Part shown: positions 37,080 to 45,798 of the stretch, in pieces | How the letters are laid out: every line of letters starts with the position of its first letter | Numbering within the stretch: position 1 is the stretch's first letter | Assembly: GCA_011089965.1 (NCBI GenBank) | Contig: JAANAU010000001.1 | Coordinates: 62,001-126,000 of the forward strand | Length of the DNA stretch: 64,000 nt | Direction of reading: 5' to 3' | Source of the DNA: Magnetococcales bacterium | GTDB taxonomy: Bacteria > Pseudomonadota > Magnetococcia > Magnetococcales > Magnetaquicoccaceae | Notes under the pieces: model-generated | Databases searched by the model: none | What the model saw: the letters and a program-made list of their open reading frames with translations, nothing else | What the model was told of the DNA's origin: nothing | Position numbers and translations under genes: made by a program

Positions 37080-40000
37080 TCATGGTGAGGCGGATACGGA
37101 ATCCAAAGACAACAGGGCATTCAGCTCCTGTTCGGCCTCACGAAAACGGTATTTGCGAATCCATTTGATCAGGTTGGCCACCCGTTCTTGCTGATCGGGA
37201 GGAAGTTCCACCTGTTCCAACTTTTCCAACACCGGCTGACACAATTTGGGCTGACGCGCCCTGAGCGGTTCCTGCAAGGCATGGAACAGATCCATCAGCG
37301 CATCACGAGGCAACACCGCCTTGTCCGGGTTGCGCCCCTTTTGTTCCCCTCCGGAAGGAACCTCGGGCAACCCGGCCAGAGCAACCAGCAGTGGTTGCAG
37401 CAGATCCTCAACCTGAGTCATCAGCTCCGGAGCCATCTCCGGAGAACTGGTCAAACCATGTTCCAACTGTTGAGCAGCAGCCCGCAAGGTTTCGGCACCC
37501 AGACTGCCGGCCAATCCCTTGAGGGTGTGGGCCAGACGCACAGCCTGGGTCGTTTCCCCCTGATTCCAGGAGTCGCGCAACCGTTCGATGGCCCCTTGTT
37601 GGTCCACGGCAAAGCGGCGCAACAGACGCCACAACAGAGCACGGCTGCCCGCACAGCGTTGCAAGGCCACTCCCATGTCGATGCCTGCAATCTCCGGAGG
37701 CATGGGGGTCTCCTCTCCTGCCGGTGGTGCCGTTCCCTCCTCCACGACAGGGTGGACAGGAGCCGTGACGTTTCCATGGATGATCCAACGGTACAAGGTT
37801 CGATAAAGGTGTTGCGGGTCAATGGGCTTGGAAACATGATCGTTCATCCCGGATTGCAGACTCTTTTCCCGGTCTCCCACCATGGCGTTGGCTGTCATGG
37901 CAATCACCGGAAGATCCAGATGCAGCTCCTCCCGAATCCGTCGCGCCGCCTCATACCCATCCATGACCGGCATCTGCACATCCATCAACACCACATCAAA
38001 CGACTTGCGTCGCAGGATCTCCAGGGCGTCAGCACCGTGACCCGCCACCTCCACCACCACGCCAACCAACTCCAACAGATCCACAGCCACCTGCTGGTTG
38101 ACCACGTTGTCCTCGGTCAGCAGCACCCGTTTGCCGGTCAACTCGCGAAAACCGACCAATCCGCCCTGCTCTTTCACAATATGGCGCAACTGCCGGTTGG
38201 ACTCCACCCCGAACATCTCTGCCACGGCATCGAACAGCAGTGAGGCAGTCACCGGCTTGGACAAAGGTCGGGTCTCCGGCAGGCCACTGCACCACTCCTG
38301 CATGTTGACCATCTCCGGCTGCGGACAGAGCAGAATGGCCGGCACCCGTGACAAACCCACCCTGGAACGGATCTGGCGCAGCCACTCCACCGCCTCCCGA
38401 CAGGCATGATGGGGATCGATCACCACCAGATCGGGTTTTTCCAACCATTCCAATGGAATTGGATTCGCACTACGCTCTTTGCACACCCGGAAGGTCAAAG
38501 ATGACAGCAGCTCCATCATGATCTCGCGACCACGCTGGTTGTCCATGGCCAAACCAACCCGCAAACCGCGCACTTCCGGTGCAGGTTGGAACAGCCCCTG
38601 ATCCTCATCCATCACCCCCATCACAACCGTAAAGAGAAATTCACTGCCCACTCCGGGTTGACCATGAGCCGTGATGGTGCCTCCCATCAGTTCCACCAGG
38701 CGGCGACTGATCGCCAGGCCAAGTCCCGTTCCTCCAAACTGACGCGTGGTCGAACTGTCGGCCTGGGTGAACGATTCAAACAGATGAACCACCTGTTCCG
38801 GTCGAATCCCGATGCCGGTATCCCGCACCGAAAAACGCAACTCCACCTTGGAACCGCGTCGCACCACCAACTCGACCCGCAACTCCACCTCACCCTTGGC
38901 GGTGAATTTGACTGCATTGCCCAAGAGATTCAACAACACCTGCTGCAACCGCAACGGATCGCCACGCACCTGCTGCGGCACGCCCAAGCCACGAGAACAG
39001 AGCAGTTCCAACCCCTTTTCATGAAAGCGGGGTGCCACCAAAGTGGTGGCGGTCTCCAACACCTCGTCCATGCGGAAGACCACCTCTTCCAATTCCAGAC
39101 GACCGGCCTCGATCTTCGAGAAGTCAAGGATATCATTCAAAATCCGCAACAAAGCCTTGGCAGAACCATGAATCTTGGCCACATAGTCCTTCTGGCGCGG
39201 GGTCAGCTCGGTACTGAGGGCCAAGTGGCTCATGCCGATGATGGCATTCATCGGGGTGCGGATTTCATGGCTCATGTTGGCCAGAAAATCGCTTTTCGCC
39301 CGACTGGCTGCCTCGGCACTGCTGATGGCCGCCTTGAGTTGCTCTTCGGCGGCCTTGCGGGCCGTGATCTCCTGAAACACCCCGACCGAGCCGATGATCC
39401 GTCCATCCTCCTTCAAAGGCACGGAGACCAGGGAGATGGGAAAGGTTCGCCCTGACTTGTCGGTAAAATACTCCTCTTCCGAACGAAAAATCTCCCCGGC
39501 ACGGTTTTTCAACCAGATCGGACATTCGTGCGGCATCAAAGGCCGTCCATCAGCCAAACGATCATGAACGGTATTGTGAAACTGACGCCAGGTCATCTCT
39601 TCCCGGGACCAACCCAACAAACGTTCGGCCTCGCGGTTGAAGAAGGTGCAATAGCCATGGGCATCCAGGGCATAGACCCCTTCGCCCATGGATTCGGTCA
39701 GACTCTCCAGAAATTTACGGCTGGAGCGCAACTGCTCTTCCATCGCCTTCTGGGCCGTGATGTCGGTACGGATCGCAATGTATTGCACCGGCTTGCCATT
39801 CTCATCCAGAAACGGCACCACCGTGGCCGCCACCCAATAGAGCCGTCCATCCTTGGACCGATTGCAGATCTCCCCTTCCCACACCTCCCCGGAGCCAATG
39901 GTTTGCCAAAAGAAGCGGAAAAATTCCGACGGATGATAACCAGAATTGACAATACGATGATCCTGGCCCACCAGTTCATCACGATCATAACCGCTGATTT

Positions 40001-40541
40001 GACAGAACTTGTCATTGGCATACAGAATACGCCCACCCGTATCGGTCATGCTGACAATGGCATGCTGGTCCAAGGCAAACTTCTGACGGGCAAGCTGGGC
40101 ATTGGCTTCATGAAGACTGCTTTGGGCACGCAGATAATTTTCGACCAGAGTGGCCATCAACACGGTCAACTGTTCAACGCTGGCATCATCCTCGCCCAAC
40201 TCCTCCTGACCGGACAATACCAGCAACCGGTTGGCCGTGGAGCGCAACGATTCGATCACCCGCAAGCGACGTTTGGCATCCGTGCGCAGTTGTTCATTGA
40301 TGCGCGTCAACTCTTCGGAACTCAATTGCAGGCTGCGGTTGCGCAACTCCAGATCCCGTTCATGCTGATCGTAGCTCTGTCCGACGCGGGCGCAGAACTC
40401 CTCCAGACCGGCAACGATCTTCTCCGCCCCCGAACCGGGGCGATCTGCAATCAAGGGACGCAACTCCTCCATGGCCTGGGAGAACTCCTCTTCCGACAGG
40501 CCGAAAACGCGCTTGATCTGCCTGGCCAATAACCGGTGCAT
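37080..40541 (-). CDS. Cytosolic hybrid histidine kinase (PAS-PAS-HisKA-HATPase-REC-REC-Hpt)
   Basis: 1153 residues with no membrane helix. An N-terminal helical region (about 1-165, MHRLLARQIKRVFG onwards), PAS 1 (about 165-290), PAS 2 (about 295-410), HisKA ([16 protein letters not shown]), HATPase ([14 protein letters not shown]), a degenerate receiver (LAMDNQRGRE; LVVIDPHHACREA, with the acidic pair lost although the Asp remains), an intact receiver (VLLTEDNVVNQQV; VVLMDVQMPVMDGYEA) and Hpt (LAHTLKGLAGSLGA). A helical tail with [11 protein letters not shown] ends the protein. The start lies 4 bp after the FIST gene, so FIST is probably its sensory partner. The HD-GYP regulator is immediately downstream. 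Confidence 0.93.
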   Translation of the reverse strand: MHRLLARQIKRVFGLSEEEFSQAMEELRPLIADRPGSGAEKIVAGLEEFCARVGQSYDQHERDLELRNRSLQLSSEELTRINEQLRTDAKRRLRVIESLRSTANRLLVLSGQEELGEDDASVEQLTVLMATLVENYLRAQSSLHEANAQLARQKFALDQHAIVSMTDTGGRILYANDKFCQISGYDRDELVGQDHRIVNSGYHPSEFFRFFWQTIGSGEVWEGEICNRSKDGRLYWVAATVVPFLDENGKPVQYIAIRTDITAQKAMEEQLRSSRKFLESLTESMGEGVYALDAHGYCTFFNREAERLLGWSREEMTWRQFHNTVHDRLADGRPLMPHECPIWLKNRAGEIFRSEEEYFTDKSGRTFPISLVSVPLKEDGRIIGSVGVFQEITARKAAEEQLKAAISSAEAASRAKSDFLANMSHEIRTPMNAIIGMSHLALSTELTPRQKDYVAKIHGSAKALLRILNDILDFSKIEAGRLELEEVVFRMDEVLETATTLVAPRFHEKGLELLCSRGLGVPQQVRGDPLRLQQVLLNLLGNAVKFTAKGEVELRVELVVRRGSKVELRFSVRDTGIGIRPEQVVHLFESFTQADSSTTRQFGGTGLGLAISRRLVELMGGTITAHGQPGVGSEFLFTVVMGVMDEDQGLFQPAPEVRGLRVGLAMDNQRGREIMMELLSSLTFRVCKERSANPIPLEWLEKPDLVVIDPHHACREAVEWLRQIRSRVGLSRVPAILLCPQPEMVNMQEWCSGLPETRPLSKPVTASLLFDAVAEMFGVESNRQLRHIVKEQGGLVGFRELTGKRVLLTEDNVVNQQVAVDLLELVGVVVEVAGHGADALEILRRKSFDVVLMDVQMPVMDGYEAARRIREELHLDLPVIAMTANAMVGDREKSLQSGMNDHVSKPIDPQHLYRTLYRWIIHGNVTAPVHPVVEEGTAPPAGEETPMPPEIAGIDMGVALQRCAGSRALLWRLLRRFAVDQQGAIERLRDSWNQGETTQAVRLAHTLKGLAGSLGAETLRAAAQQLEHGLTSSPEMAPELMTQVEDLLQPLLVALAGLPEVPSGGEQKGRNPDKAVLPRDALMDLFHALQEPLRARQPKLCQPVLEKLEQVELPPDQQERVANLIKWIRKYRFREAEQELNALLSLDSVSASP

Positions 40542-40545
40542 GGGA

Positions 40546-41694
40546 TTACTCGACTTCCTCAGCCAGATAGGTAATGGTCATGGTTTGATTGTGCAGTTTG
40601 CAATCGGTACTGGACGAAAACGGACTGATTTCACCATACGAGTAGAAACCGGTCACCATCGTTCCCGCAGCCAGAACATTGGCCACCCCTTCCACCTCTT
40701 CATCAACATGATCGCCCATCACCAGCTTGCGACCCACGCAACTGACCAACACGGCCAACCCGGCCCCGCATTCAGCCACCATGTTTTGTGTGGTTTCGGC
40801 AGCCTCTTCGGCACCACTCACCAAAGCATCGGTGGAGGCGTGCATCAACCGCAAGAACCCCTGGGGATCGATGTCTCCAGCCAGGATCAGACTGCCCGCC
40901 TCTTCGTCGATCCCCAGAATGGTGCGGATCAATCCCAACCGGTTGTGATCTTCTCCCAGCATCTCGAACGGAAACAACAGCCCGGAAGCAGGCAGATCCT
41001 TGGCATAGTCGCCCAGATATCTTTTGTAGACATTCAAGGCCGGTTCATCATCCAGTTCATACAAAACATTGCCCATGCTGCGTGTGACCCGACGCGCCGG
41101 ACCAAACGGCTCCCACCCCCCATAGGAACCATAACCGATGCGTACCGCCGGTCCGTAAAACCCAATACCAACCAGCCCCACATCACTCACCCCCTGATCA
41201 TCCAGCACCCACGTCTGCTGAAAGGCTCCCCCATCCCCGGCCAACCCGCCGGTGATGGCCACCCCAGAGCGTACTGCACCGGTAATTCCCTGAATCACGG
41301 CACTGCCATTGACGGCCAATCCCTTGCAGAACAACAGCACACCACGCAGATCCTCGGCATCAAGCGCCTGGCCGAGGTGCTCACCCATGCGTTGCGAATC
41401 CTCCATGGCGTTGATCCGTGCACTGGCCGTGCGCAATCCGCACCGCTCGAACCGTACCGCAGTCACCACGCAAGCCCCTTCATACACCCGTTCCCCTGCA
41501 ATCTCTCCGGCTGTTGAACAACCGGCCAGATGAGCCGTGGGAAAGGCCGTACGCAAAACAGCATGCAATCCCGATTGGGCCAAAGCGGTTGCCGATCCAA
41601 ACACCAATACCAGATTGGGGGCGATTTCAACCAAAGAGTGCAAACCCTCTGCTTGCACCACCCCATCCTTGAACAGCTGTTGACGGATTTGCAT
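40546..41694 (-). CDS. FIST-domain sensory protein (FIST_N plus FIST_C)
   Basis: 382 residues. FIST_N motifs are LVLVFGSATALA, LAGCSTAGEIAG and VAITGGLAGDGGAFQQTWV; FIST_C runs to the end with GEISPFSSSTDCKLHNQTMT. FIST domains are thought to bind small ligands, probably amino acids or similar, and to pass the signal to kinases or c-di-GMP enzymes encoded beside them; that is family knowledge, not shown here. AGGAG stands 8 nt before the ATG at 41694. It lies between two kinases: 27-30 bp after the Cache kinase and 4 bp before the PAS hybrid kinase. No signal peptide, therefore cytosolic. Confidence 0.93.
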   Translation of the reverse strand: MQIRQQLFKDGVVQAEGLHSLVEIAPNLVLVFGSATALAQSGLHAVLRTAFPTAHLAGCSTAGEIAGERVYEGACVVTAVRFERCGLRTASARINAMEDSQRMGEHLGQALDAEDLRGVLLFCKGLAVNGSAVIQGITGAVRSGVAITGGLAGDGGAFQQTWVLDDQGVSDVGLVGIGFYGPAVRIGYGSYGGWEPFGPARRVTRSMGNVLYELDDEPALNVYKRYLGDYAKDLPASGLLFPFEMLGEDHNRLGLIRTILGIDEEAGSLILAGDIDPQGFLRLMHASTDALVSGAEEAAETTQNMVAECGAGLAVLVSCVGRKLVMGDHVDEEVEGVANVLAAGTMVTGFYSYGEISPFSSSTDCKLHNQTMTITYLAEEVE

Positions 41695-41724
41695 CACAAA
41701 AACTCCTTCCTGAAGTAATATATC

Positions 41725-43980
41725 TTAATTTTCCGATCCACTTCCCGGCATGTCTTCCTGCAACCACTGCTCCACCAACTGTTCGGCCTCTTTCAAACGA
41801 TACCGGCGGATCAACCGGGACAGCTCGGCAGCCCGCTCATGCCATGCGGATCCCAGCTCGAATCTGCCCAACCGTCCCAGCATCTCCTGACAGCTTTTGG
41901 GTTGCCGTGCGCGCAAGGGTTGCTCCAGATCATGCAGGAGGGTCTGCCACTCCTGCAATCCACAGAGTGGTGGGGTTGCGCCGTCAGAGAGGCATCTGAT
42001 CTCTGGATTCGCCTCGGATTGATGCGGCTGTTCGGCAACCCGTGTCCGGGCTGTCTGATCCTCGCGCAGCAAGAGTGTAAACCAGAAGCAACTCCCTTCA
42101 CCTGGTGTGCTTTCAACCCCGATCTCTCCTCCCATCATGGTGACCAGCGCCTGGCACAAGGCCAGGCCCAGACCTGTTCCCCCATGTCGCCGCGAGGAGG
42201 AGTCATCCCCCTGGGTGAAACGGTCGAACAGATGATTTTTTTGTTGAGGATCCAGCCCGATACCGGTATCACGCACCGCGAAACGCAGCAATATCTCGTC
42301 ATTCCGACGTTGGGCCACACTCACCTCGACGGTCACGCTGCCGTTGTCGGTGAATTTCAAGGCATTGTCCACCAGGTTGAACAGAACCTGCTGCAACCGT
42401 TGAAAATCTCCCACCAGACCATCCGGGGTATCGGCCTGACGCTGGTAGAGCAACCGCACGCCTTTCTCTTTGGCCCTGGCCTCACATGGGGGGGCGATTT
42501 TGCGCCAGACATCATCCAGACGAAACGGGACCAACTCCAGATGCAACCGGTTGGACTCGATCTGGGAGAAGTCCAACAGATCGTTGATCAGACGCAACAG
42601 CGCCTTGGACGAAGTATGAATTTTGGTCAACAACTCCCGATGTCTGGACGCCAGATCCCCCCCTTGCAACAAAAGGTGTGTCATGCCAAGAATGGCATTC
42701 ATGGGGGTGCGAATTTCATGACTCATATTGGCCAAAAAGGCACTTTTGGCACGATTGGCGCTTTCGGCCTGATCACGGGCATTGGCCAGGTCGCGATAGA
42801 GAGAGGAGAGACGAAACCGCATCCCCTCCATGGCCAAACCCACCCGACCGATCTCATCCGTACCCAAATCTGCAACCGGAGTGGTGAAATCCCCGCCTCC
42901 AATGCGGGTGCTGACCCTTTGCAACTGACGCAAAGGCATGACCACGATCCGCTGCAAGGCGTACAACATGGACAATCCGATAACCAGAAGCGCACCCAGA
43001 GTGACCAGAACAGTCATGATCAACACTTGATCGGTTTCGGCATACAGTTCCGCAAGCGGCACCAAGGCGACCACCACCAACTCCGATTCAAGGATTGCAG
43101 CAACCATCAGATAGGGAGTATGATTCCAGGTGATCACCATCTTATCCAGTGCATCACACCCCTTGCGTGCGCACCGTTGCATCCCTTCCGGCAGATAATG
43201 CCCCACCAAAGCAGGTTGATGGGCATAACGCACCCGCCCACTCCCATCAGCCACGACAAATCCTCCGGTCCGTCCCACCGGGGTGCGTTCAACCAGTTCT
43301 TGCAGAAAGGTGGGCCACATGCTGATGGCCAGATAACCCCGGATACTTTTGGACTCATCTCCAGATTTGATTCCTGCCCGACGGGGCGGATAAATGGCTT
43401 GGCCAGCCATCACCACCCATTCACCATTATCCGGATGGGTGAGCATGCCATGATACGGTCCCAATGGCAAACGGGTCAGTGCCTGAAAAAACGGTGTCGT
43501 TCCCTCCTCTTCGGAACGGTTGGGCAGCTCGAAGCTGGTCACCCGGGTATCTTCAAAGCCGTCCGGCATAAGCAGTCGCACCTCAAAATAGTCCTGGATC
43601 GCCTGCTGAAAACCGGTGAACAGCCGGATCAATGTCGGCTGCAACAAGGTATAACGTTCCTCCTCGTCCGTGGTATCGAGATATTTTTCCAATATCTCGG
43701 AACGGGTAAAAACCTCCAGATGGGAGTGCAGCGTGGCAAACTGATGTTGAATGGCCCCTTTGGCCTGATCCAGGGCATTGCGCAACTCGATGCGCGCCGT
43801 GGCCACGCGGGAATCCCGCAATTCATCATAGGCCAAATGACCCAGGATAATCAGAGAAACCACCAGCATCGGCAAAATCAGCAGCATCAGACGGATCTGC
43901 ACATTGGTCCTGACCAATCGCTTCAAACGGTCAGAAGGAATCGGATCTGCTGTTTCTGCCATTCCTGCCATTCCTGCCAT
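41725..43980 (-). CDS. Membrane histidine kinase (Cache-HAMP-HisKA-HATPase)
   Basis: 751 residues. Transmembrane helix near 32-53, a double-Cache-like periplasmic domain of about 260 residues (with [16 protein letters not shown]), a second helix near 320-345, HAMP, coiled coil, HisKA with [16 protein letters not shown], and HATPase with [14 protein letters not shown]. No receiver domain follows; the protein ends in a helical tail ([11 protein letters not shown]) like that of the hybrid kinase three genes on. Its phosphate probably goes to a receiver elsewhere in the block. The start lies in a tandem repeat with three in-frame ATG codons, so the N-terminus is uncertain by six residues. The first ATG overlaps the stop of the solute-binding protein (TGATG). 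Confidence 0.92.
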   Translation of the reverse strand: MAGMAGMAETADPIPSDRLKRLVRTNVQIRLMLLILPMLVVSLIILGHLAYDELRDSRVATARIELRNALDQAKGAIQHQFATLHSHLEVFTRSEILEKYLDTTDEEERYTLLQPTLIRLFTGFQQAIQDYFEVRLLMPDGFEDTRVTSFELPNRSEEEGTTPFFQALTRLPLGPYHGMLTHPDNGEWVVMAGQAIYPPRRAGIKSGDESKSIRGYLAISMWPTFLQELVERTPVGRTGGFVVADGSGRVRYAHQPALVGHYLPEGMQRCARKGCDALDKMVITWNHTPYLMVAAILESELVVVALVPLAELYAETDQVLIMTVLVTLGALLVIGLSMLYALQRIVVMPLRQLQRVSTRIGGGDFTTPVADLGTDEIGRVGLAMEGMRFRLSSLYRDLANARDQAESANRAKSAFLANMSHEIRTPMNAILGMTHLLLQGGDLASRHRELLTKIHTSSKALLRLINDLLDFSQIESNRLHLELVPFRLDDVWRKIAPPCEARAKEKGVRLLYQRQADTPDGLVGDFQRLQQVLFNLVDNALKFTDNGSVTVEVSVAQRRNDEILLRFAVRDTGIGLDPQQKNHLFDRFTQGDDSSSRRHGGTGLGLALCQALVTMMGGEIGVESTPGEGSCFWFTLLLREDQTARTRVAEQPHQSEANPEIRCLSDGATPPLCGLQEWQTLLHDLEQPLRARQPKSCQEMLGRLGRFELGSAWHERAAELSRLIRRYRLKEAEQLVEQWLQEDMPGSGSEN
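43957..43980 (-). repeat. Nine-base tandem repeat at the kinase start
   Basis: On the minus strand the gene begins ATGGCAGGA ATGGCAGGA ATGGCAGAA, two exact and one near-exact 9-base units, each with an in-frame ATG. Copy-number change would keep the frame and only alter the number of start codons and N-terminal residues. Confidence 0.7.
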
Positions 43981-45050
43981 CACTTCATCAAACGGGAAAC
44001 GATGTCGTTGATACGACGTTGGGTACGCGCCCCGACCAGCCGAACCGTTTCTGAATGGGAAAGCAACTCTTCAGAAGGAAAAATGTTCGGATTGTTCAAA
44101 TACTCCCTGGTGGCCTGCTGCAATGCTGCACGGTTGGGAGTGGCGAAATGCAAAGATTCGGCATTGCGCACAGCCATGGCCGGGTCAAGCAGAAAATCCA
44201 GAAATGCCAAAGCCAGCTCCCGTCCCCCCTTGCCTTTGCCCAAGGCCAGATCATCCACCCACAAGACCGTGCCTTCACGGGGTTGGACATAACGGATCGA
44301 CGGGTTGAACTCCTGCAATTTCAAGGCATCGCCATTGAAAATCATGGCCATCCACACCTCCCCTGTCACCAGAGGGGCTTCAGCGTTCAAATCGGTATAG
44401 CGATAGGTTTTGACATGAGGTTTCTGCTCTTGCAACAGGCTTTCGGCAGCGGTCAATGCAGCGTTATCTTCGGTATTGACCGAATGACCCAAAGCCTTCA
44501 GCGCCATGCCAAGCAGTTCCCGATCCGACTCCAGAGCCTGAATGCGACCACGTACCACCTCCATGGGACGGAAAAAGTCCATCCAACTGGCAGGTGGCGT
44601 GGGCATCAGATCTTCCCGATAGGCCAGACCCATCGTGCCCCAGAAATAGGGAATCCCCAACAACCGGCCCGACTCGTCCGGTTCTGCGATCCATCTGGGA
44701 TCCAGATGTCCGAAATTTTTCAAAGCAGCCTTGTCCACCGGCACCACCCAACCCTGTTTGACGTAAAAAGGGAGATGAAGACGGTTGACCACCATGAGAT
44801 CAAATGATTCGCCACCCTTTTTGACCAGAAACTGATCCCGTTCGGCATCACTGTCAAAAAAGACCTGACGCACCTTGATCCCACGCTGTTTCTCAAACGC
44901 TGCGATCACCCCGCCATCCAGATAGTCCGGCCAGTTCAAAAGCGTCAACTCCGGACGTTTTACCGACTCGGCCCGGACCAGATTTGGCGCGAGCCAGGAG
45001 GCAGCCACAAGCCCCATTCCATGCATCAACACCTGCCTGCGATTCCACAT
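43980..45050 (-). CDS. Extracellular solute-binding protein (PotD-like), twin-arginine signal
   Basis: 356 residues. The N-terminus [26 protein letters not shown] is a likely Tat signal peptide. The mature part ([66 protein letters not shown]) follows the spermidine/putrescine-binding PotD/PotF family. No ABC permease or ATPase genes are near, and the next gene, overlapping by 1-4 bp, is a kinase with a periplasmic sensor. It may therefore act as a ligand-binding partner for the sensor, rather than in transport. The ATG at 45050 has GGGAGG 8 nt upstream; the frame runs to 45089. Confidence 0.86.
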   Translation of the reverse strand: MWNRRQVLMHGMGLVAASWLAPNLVRAESVKRPELTLLNWPDYLDGGVIAAFEKQRGIKVRQVFFDSDAERDQFLVKKGGESFDLMVVNRLHLPFYVKQGWVVPVDKAALKNFGHLDPRWIAEPDESGRLLGIPYFWGTMGLAYREDLMPTPPASWMDFFRPMEVVRGRIQALESDRELLGMALKALGHSVNTEDNAALTAAESLLQEQKPHVKTYRYTDLNAEAPLVTGEVWMAMIFNGDALKLQEFNPSIRYVQPREGTVLWVDDLALGKGKGGRELALAFLDFLLDPAMAVRNAESLHFATPNRAALQQATREYLNNPNIFPSEELLSHSETVRLVGARTQRRINDIVSRLMK

Positions 45051-45228
45051 CAGCCCACCCTCCCCGGCATTGACATTCACGGTTGACATACAGGTATCTC
45101 TTCTTCTATCAATTTACATCAAGATCTGGTTGCTTTCCACAGTCATCTTGCATATTTTGCAACAGAAGGGGTACATCCATTCTGAAGCAACTGCACCATT
45201 CCGACCTCCTGCCAACCGGAGAATCTCC
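45051..45228. other. Divergent intergenic region upstream of the bacterioferritin-like gene
   Basis: This 178-bp stretch must contain the promoters of the 21-kb minus-strand block and of the ferritin-like gene. TTGCA-TATTT-TGCAA (45148-45162) is a 5-bp-arm inverted repeat. No clear Fur or sigma-70 site is recognised. The AT content is higher than in the coding regions around it. Confidence 0.5.
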
Positions 45229-45741
45229 ATGATGTATAAAAAGAGTATCGACCTGCTCAAAAAAGCGGTGGCTGATGAACTCTCTGCCGTTCATCAATAC
45301 ATGTATTTTCACTTTCATTGTGACGATCAGGGACTGGATCTCTTGGCCGGGTTGTTCCGTCGCACAGCCATTGAAGAGATGATGCACATCGAACGACTGG
45401 CAGAAAGGATTCTCTTTCTCAAGGGCGATGTGGAGATGAAGGCCTCCCATGCCACAGAGTCGATCCAGGAGGTCAAAGAGATGTTGAAAAAGGCCAGAGA
45501 AATGGAAGAGCAAAGCATCCAGGATTACAACAATGCAGCCCTGGCATGCGGCCCTGACTCGGTCACCAAAAAGCTGTTCGAGTCTCTGGTCATGGATGAG
45601 GAGCGTCATTATCGCCAATATGATGATGAAAACGGCAACATCAAACGCTATGGAGACGACTATCTGGCCCAGCAATCCATGGAGCGCAGCCGCAACATTG
45701 CCCAGGCTGCGGCAGCCATCACCCCCAAAGGCGGGGCATAA
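45229..45741 (+). CDS. Bacterioferritin-like diiron protein
   Basis: 170 residues. The four-helix ferritin fold has the diiron carboxylate pattern: Glu in ADELSAVHQYMYF, EEMMHIERLAERI (ExxH), Glu in KAREMEEQSIQDYN, and DEERHYRQYD (ExxH). The segment EEMMHIERLAERILFLKGD is that of bacterioferritins, which store iron, or of related small ferritin-like proteins. The N-terminal WH motif of true Bfr is absent. GGAG lies 7 nt before the ATG at 45229; a second ATG follows directly. The frame opens at 45070, but that extension has no ferritin similarity. It is divergent from the solute-binding protein gene. Iron storage or peroxide detoxification would suit an iron-rich organism. Confidence 0.85.
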   Translation: MMYKKSIDLLKKAVADELSAVHQYMYFHFHCDDQGLDLLAGLFRRTAIEEMMHIERLAERILFLKGDVEMKASHATESIQEVKEMLKKAREMEEQSIQDYNNAALACGPDSVTKKLFESLVMDEERHYRQYDDENGNIKRYGDDYLAQQSMERSRNIAQAAAAITPKGGA

Positions 45742-45798
45742 CCTCTGCATGCGGCATGTGCGTTACCGAAAACCATACAGGCCAAGGCAGCTCTCCTC

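Noticed and set aside
41725-43980. Methyl-accepting chemotaxis protein
   Set aside because: Cache and HAMP are present, but the C-terminal half has SHEIRTP and ATPase motifs and no MCP hairpin.
41839-44292. An 817-codon + strand frame opposite the Cache kinase
   Set aside because: It is a shadow of the kinase gene; the kinase motifs SHEIRTP and GGTGLGLAL on the other strand decide the matter.
43980-45050. Spermidine/putrescine ABC importer operon
   Set aside because: Only the binding protein is present; neighbours are kinases and a ferritin-like gene.
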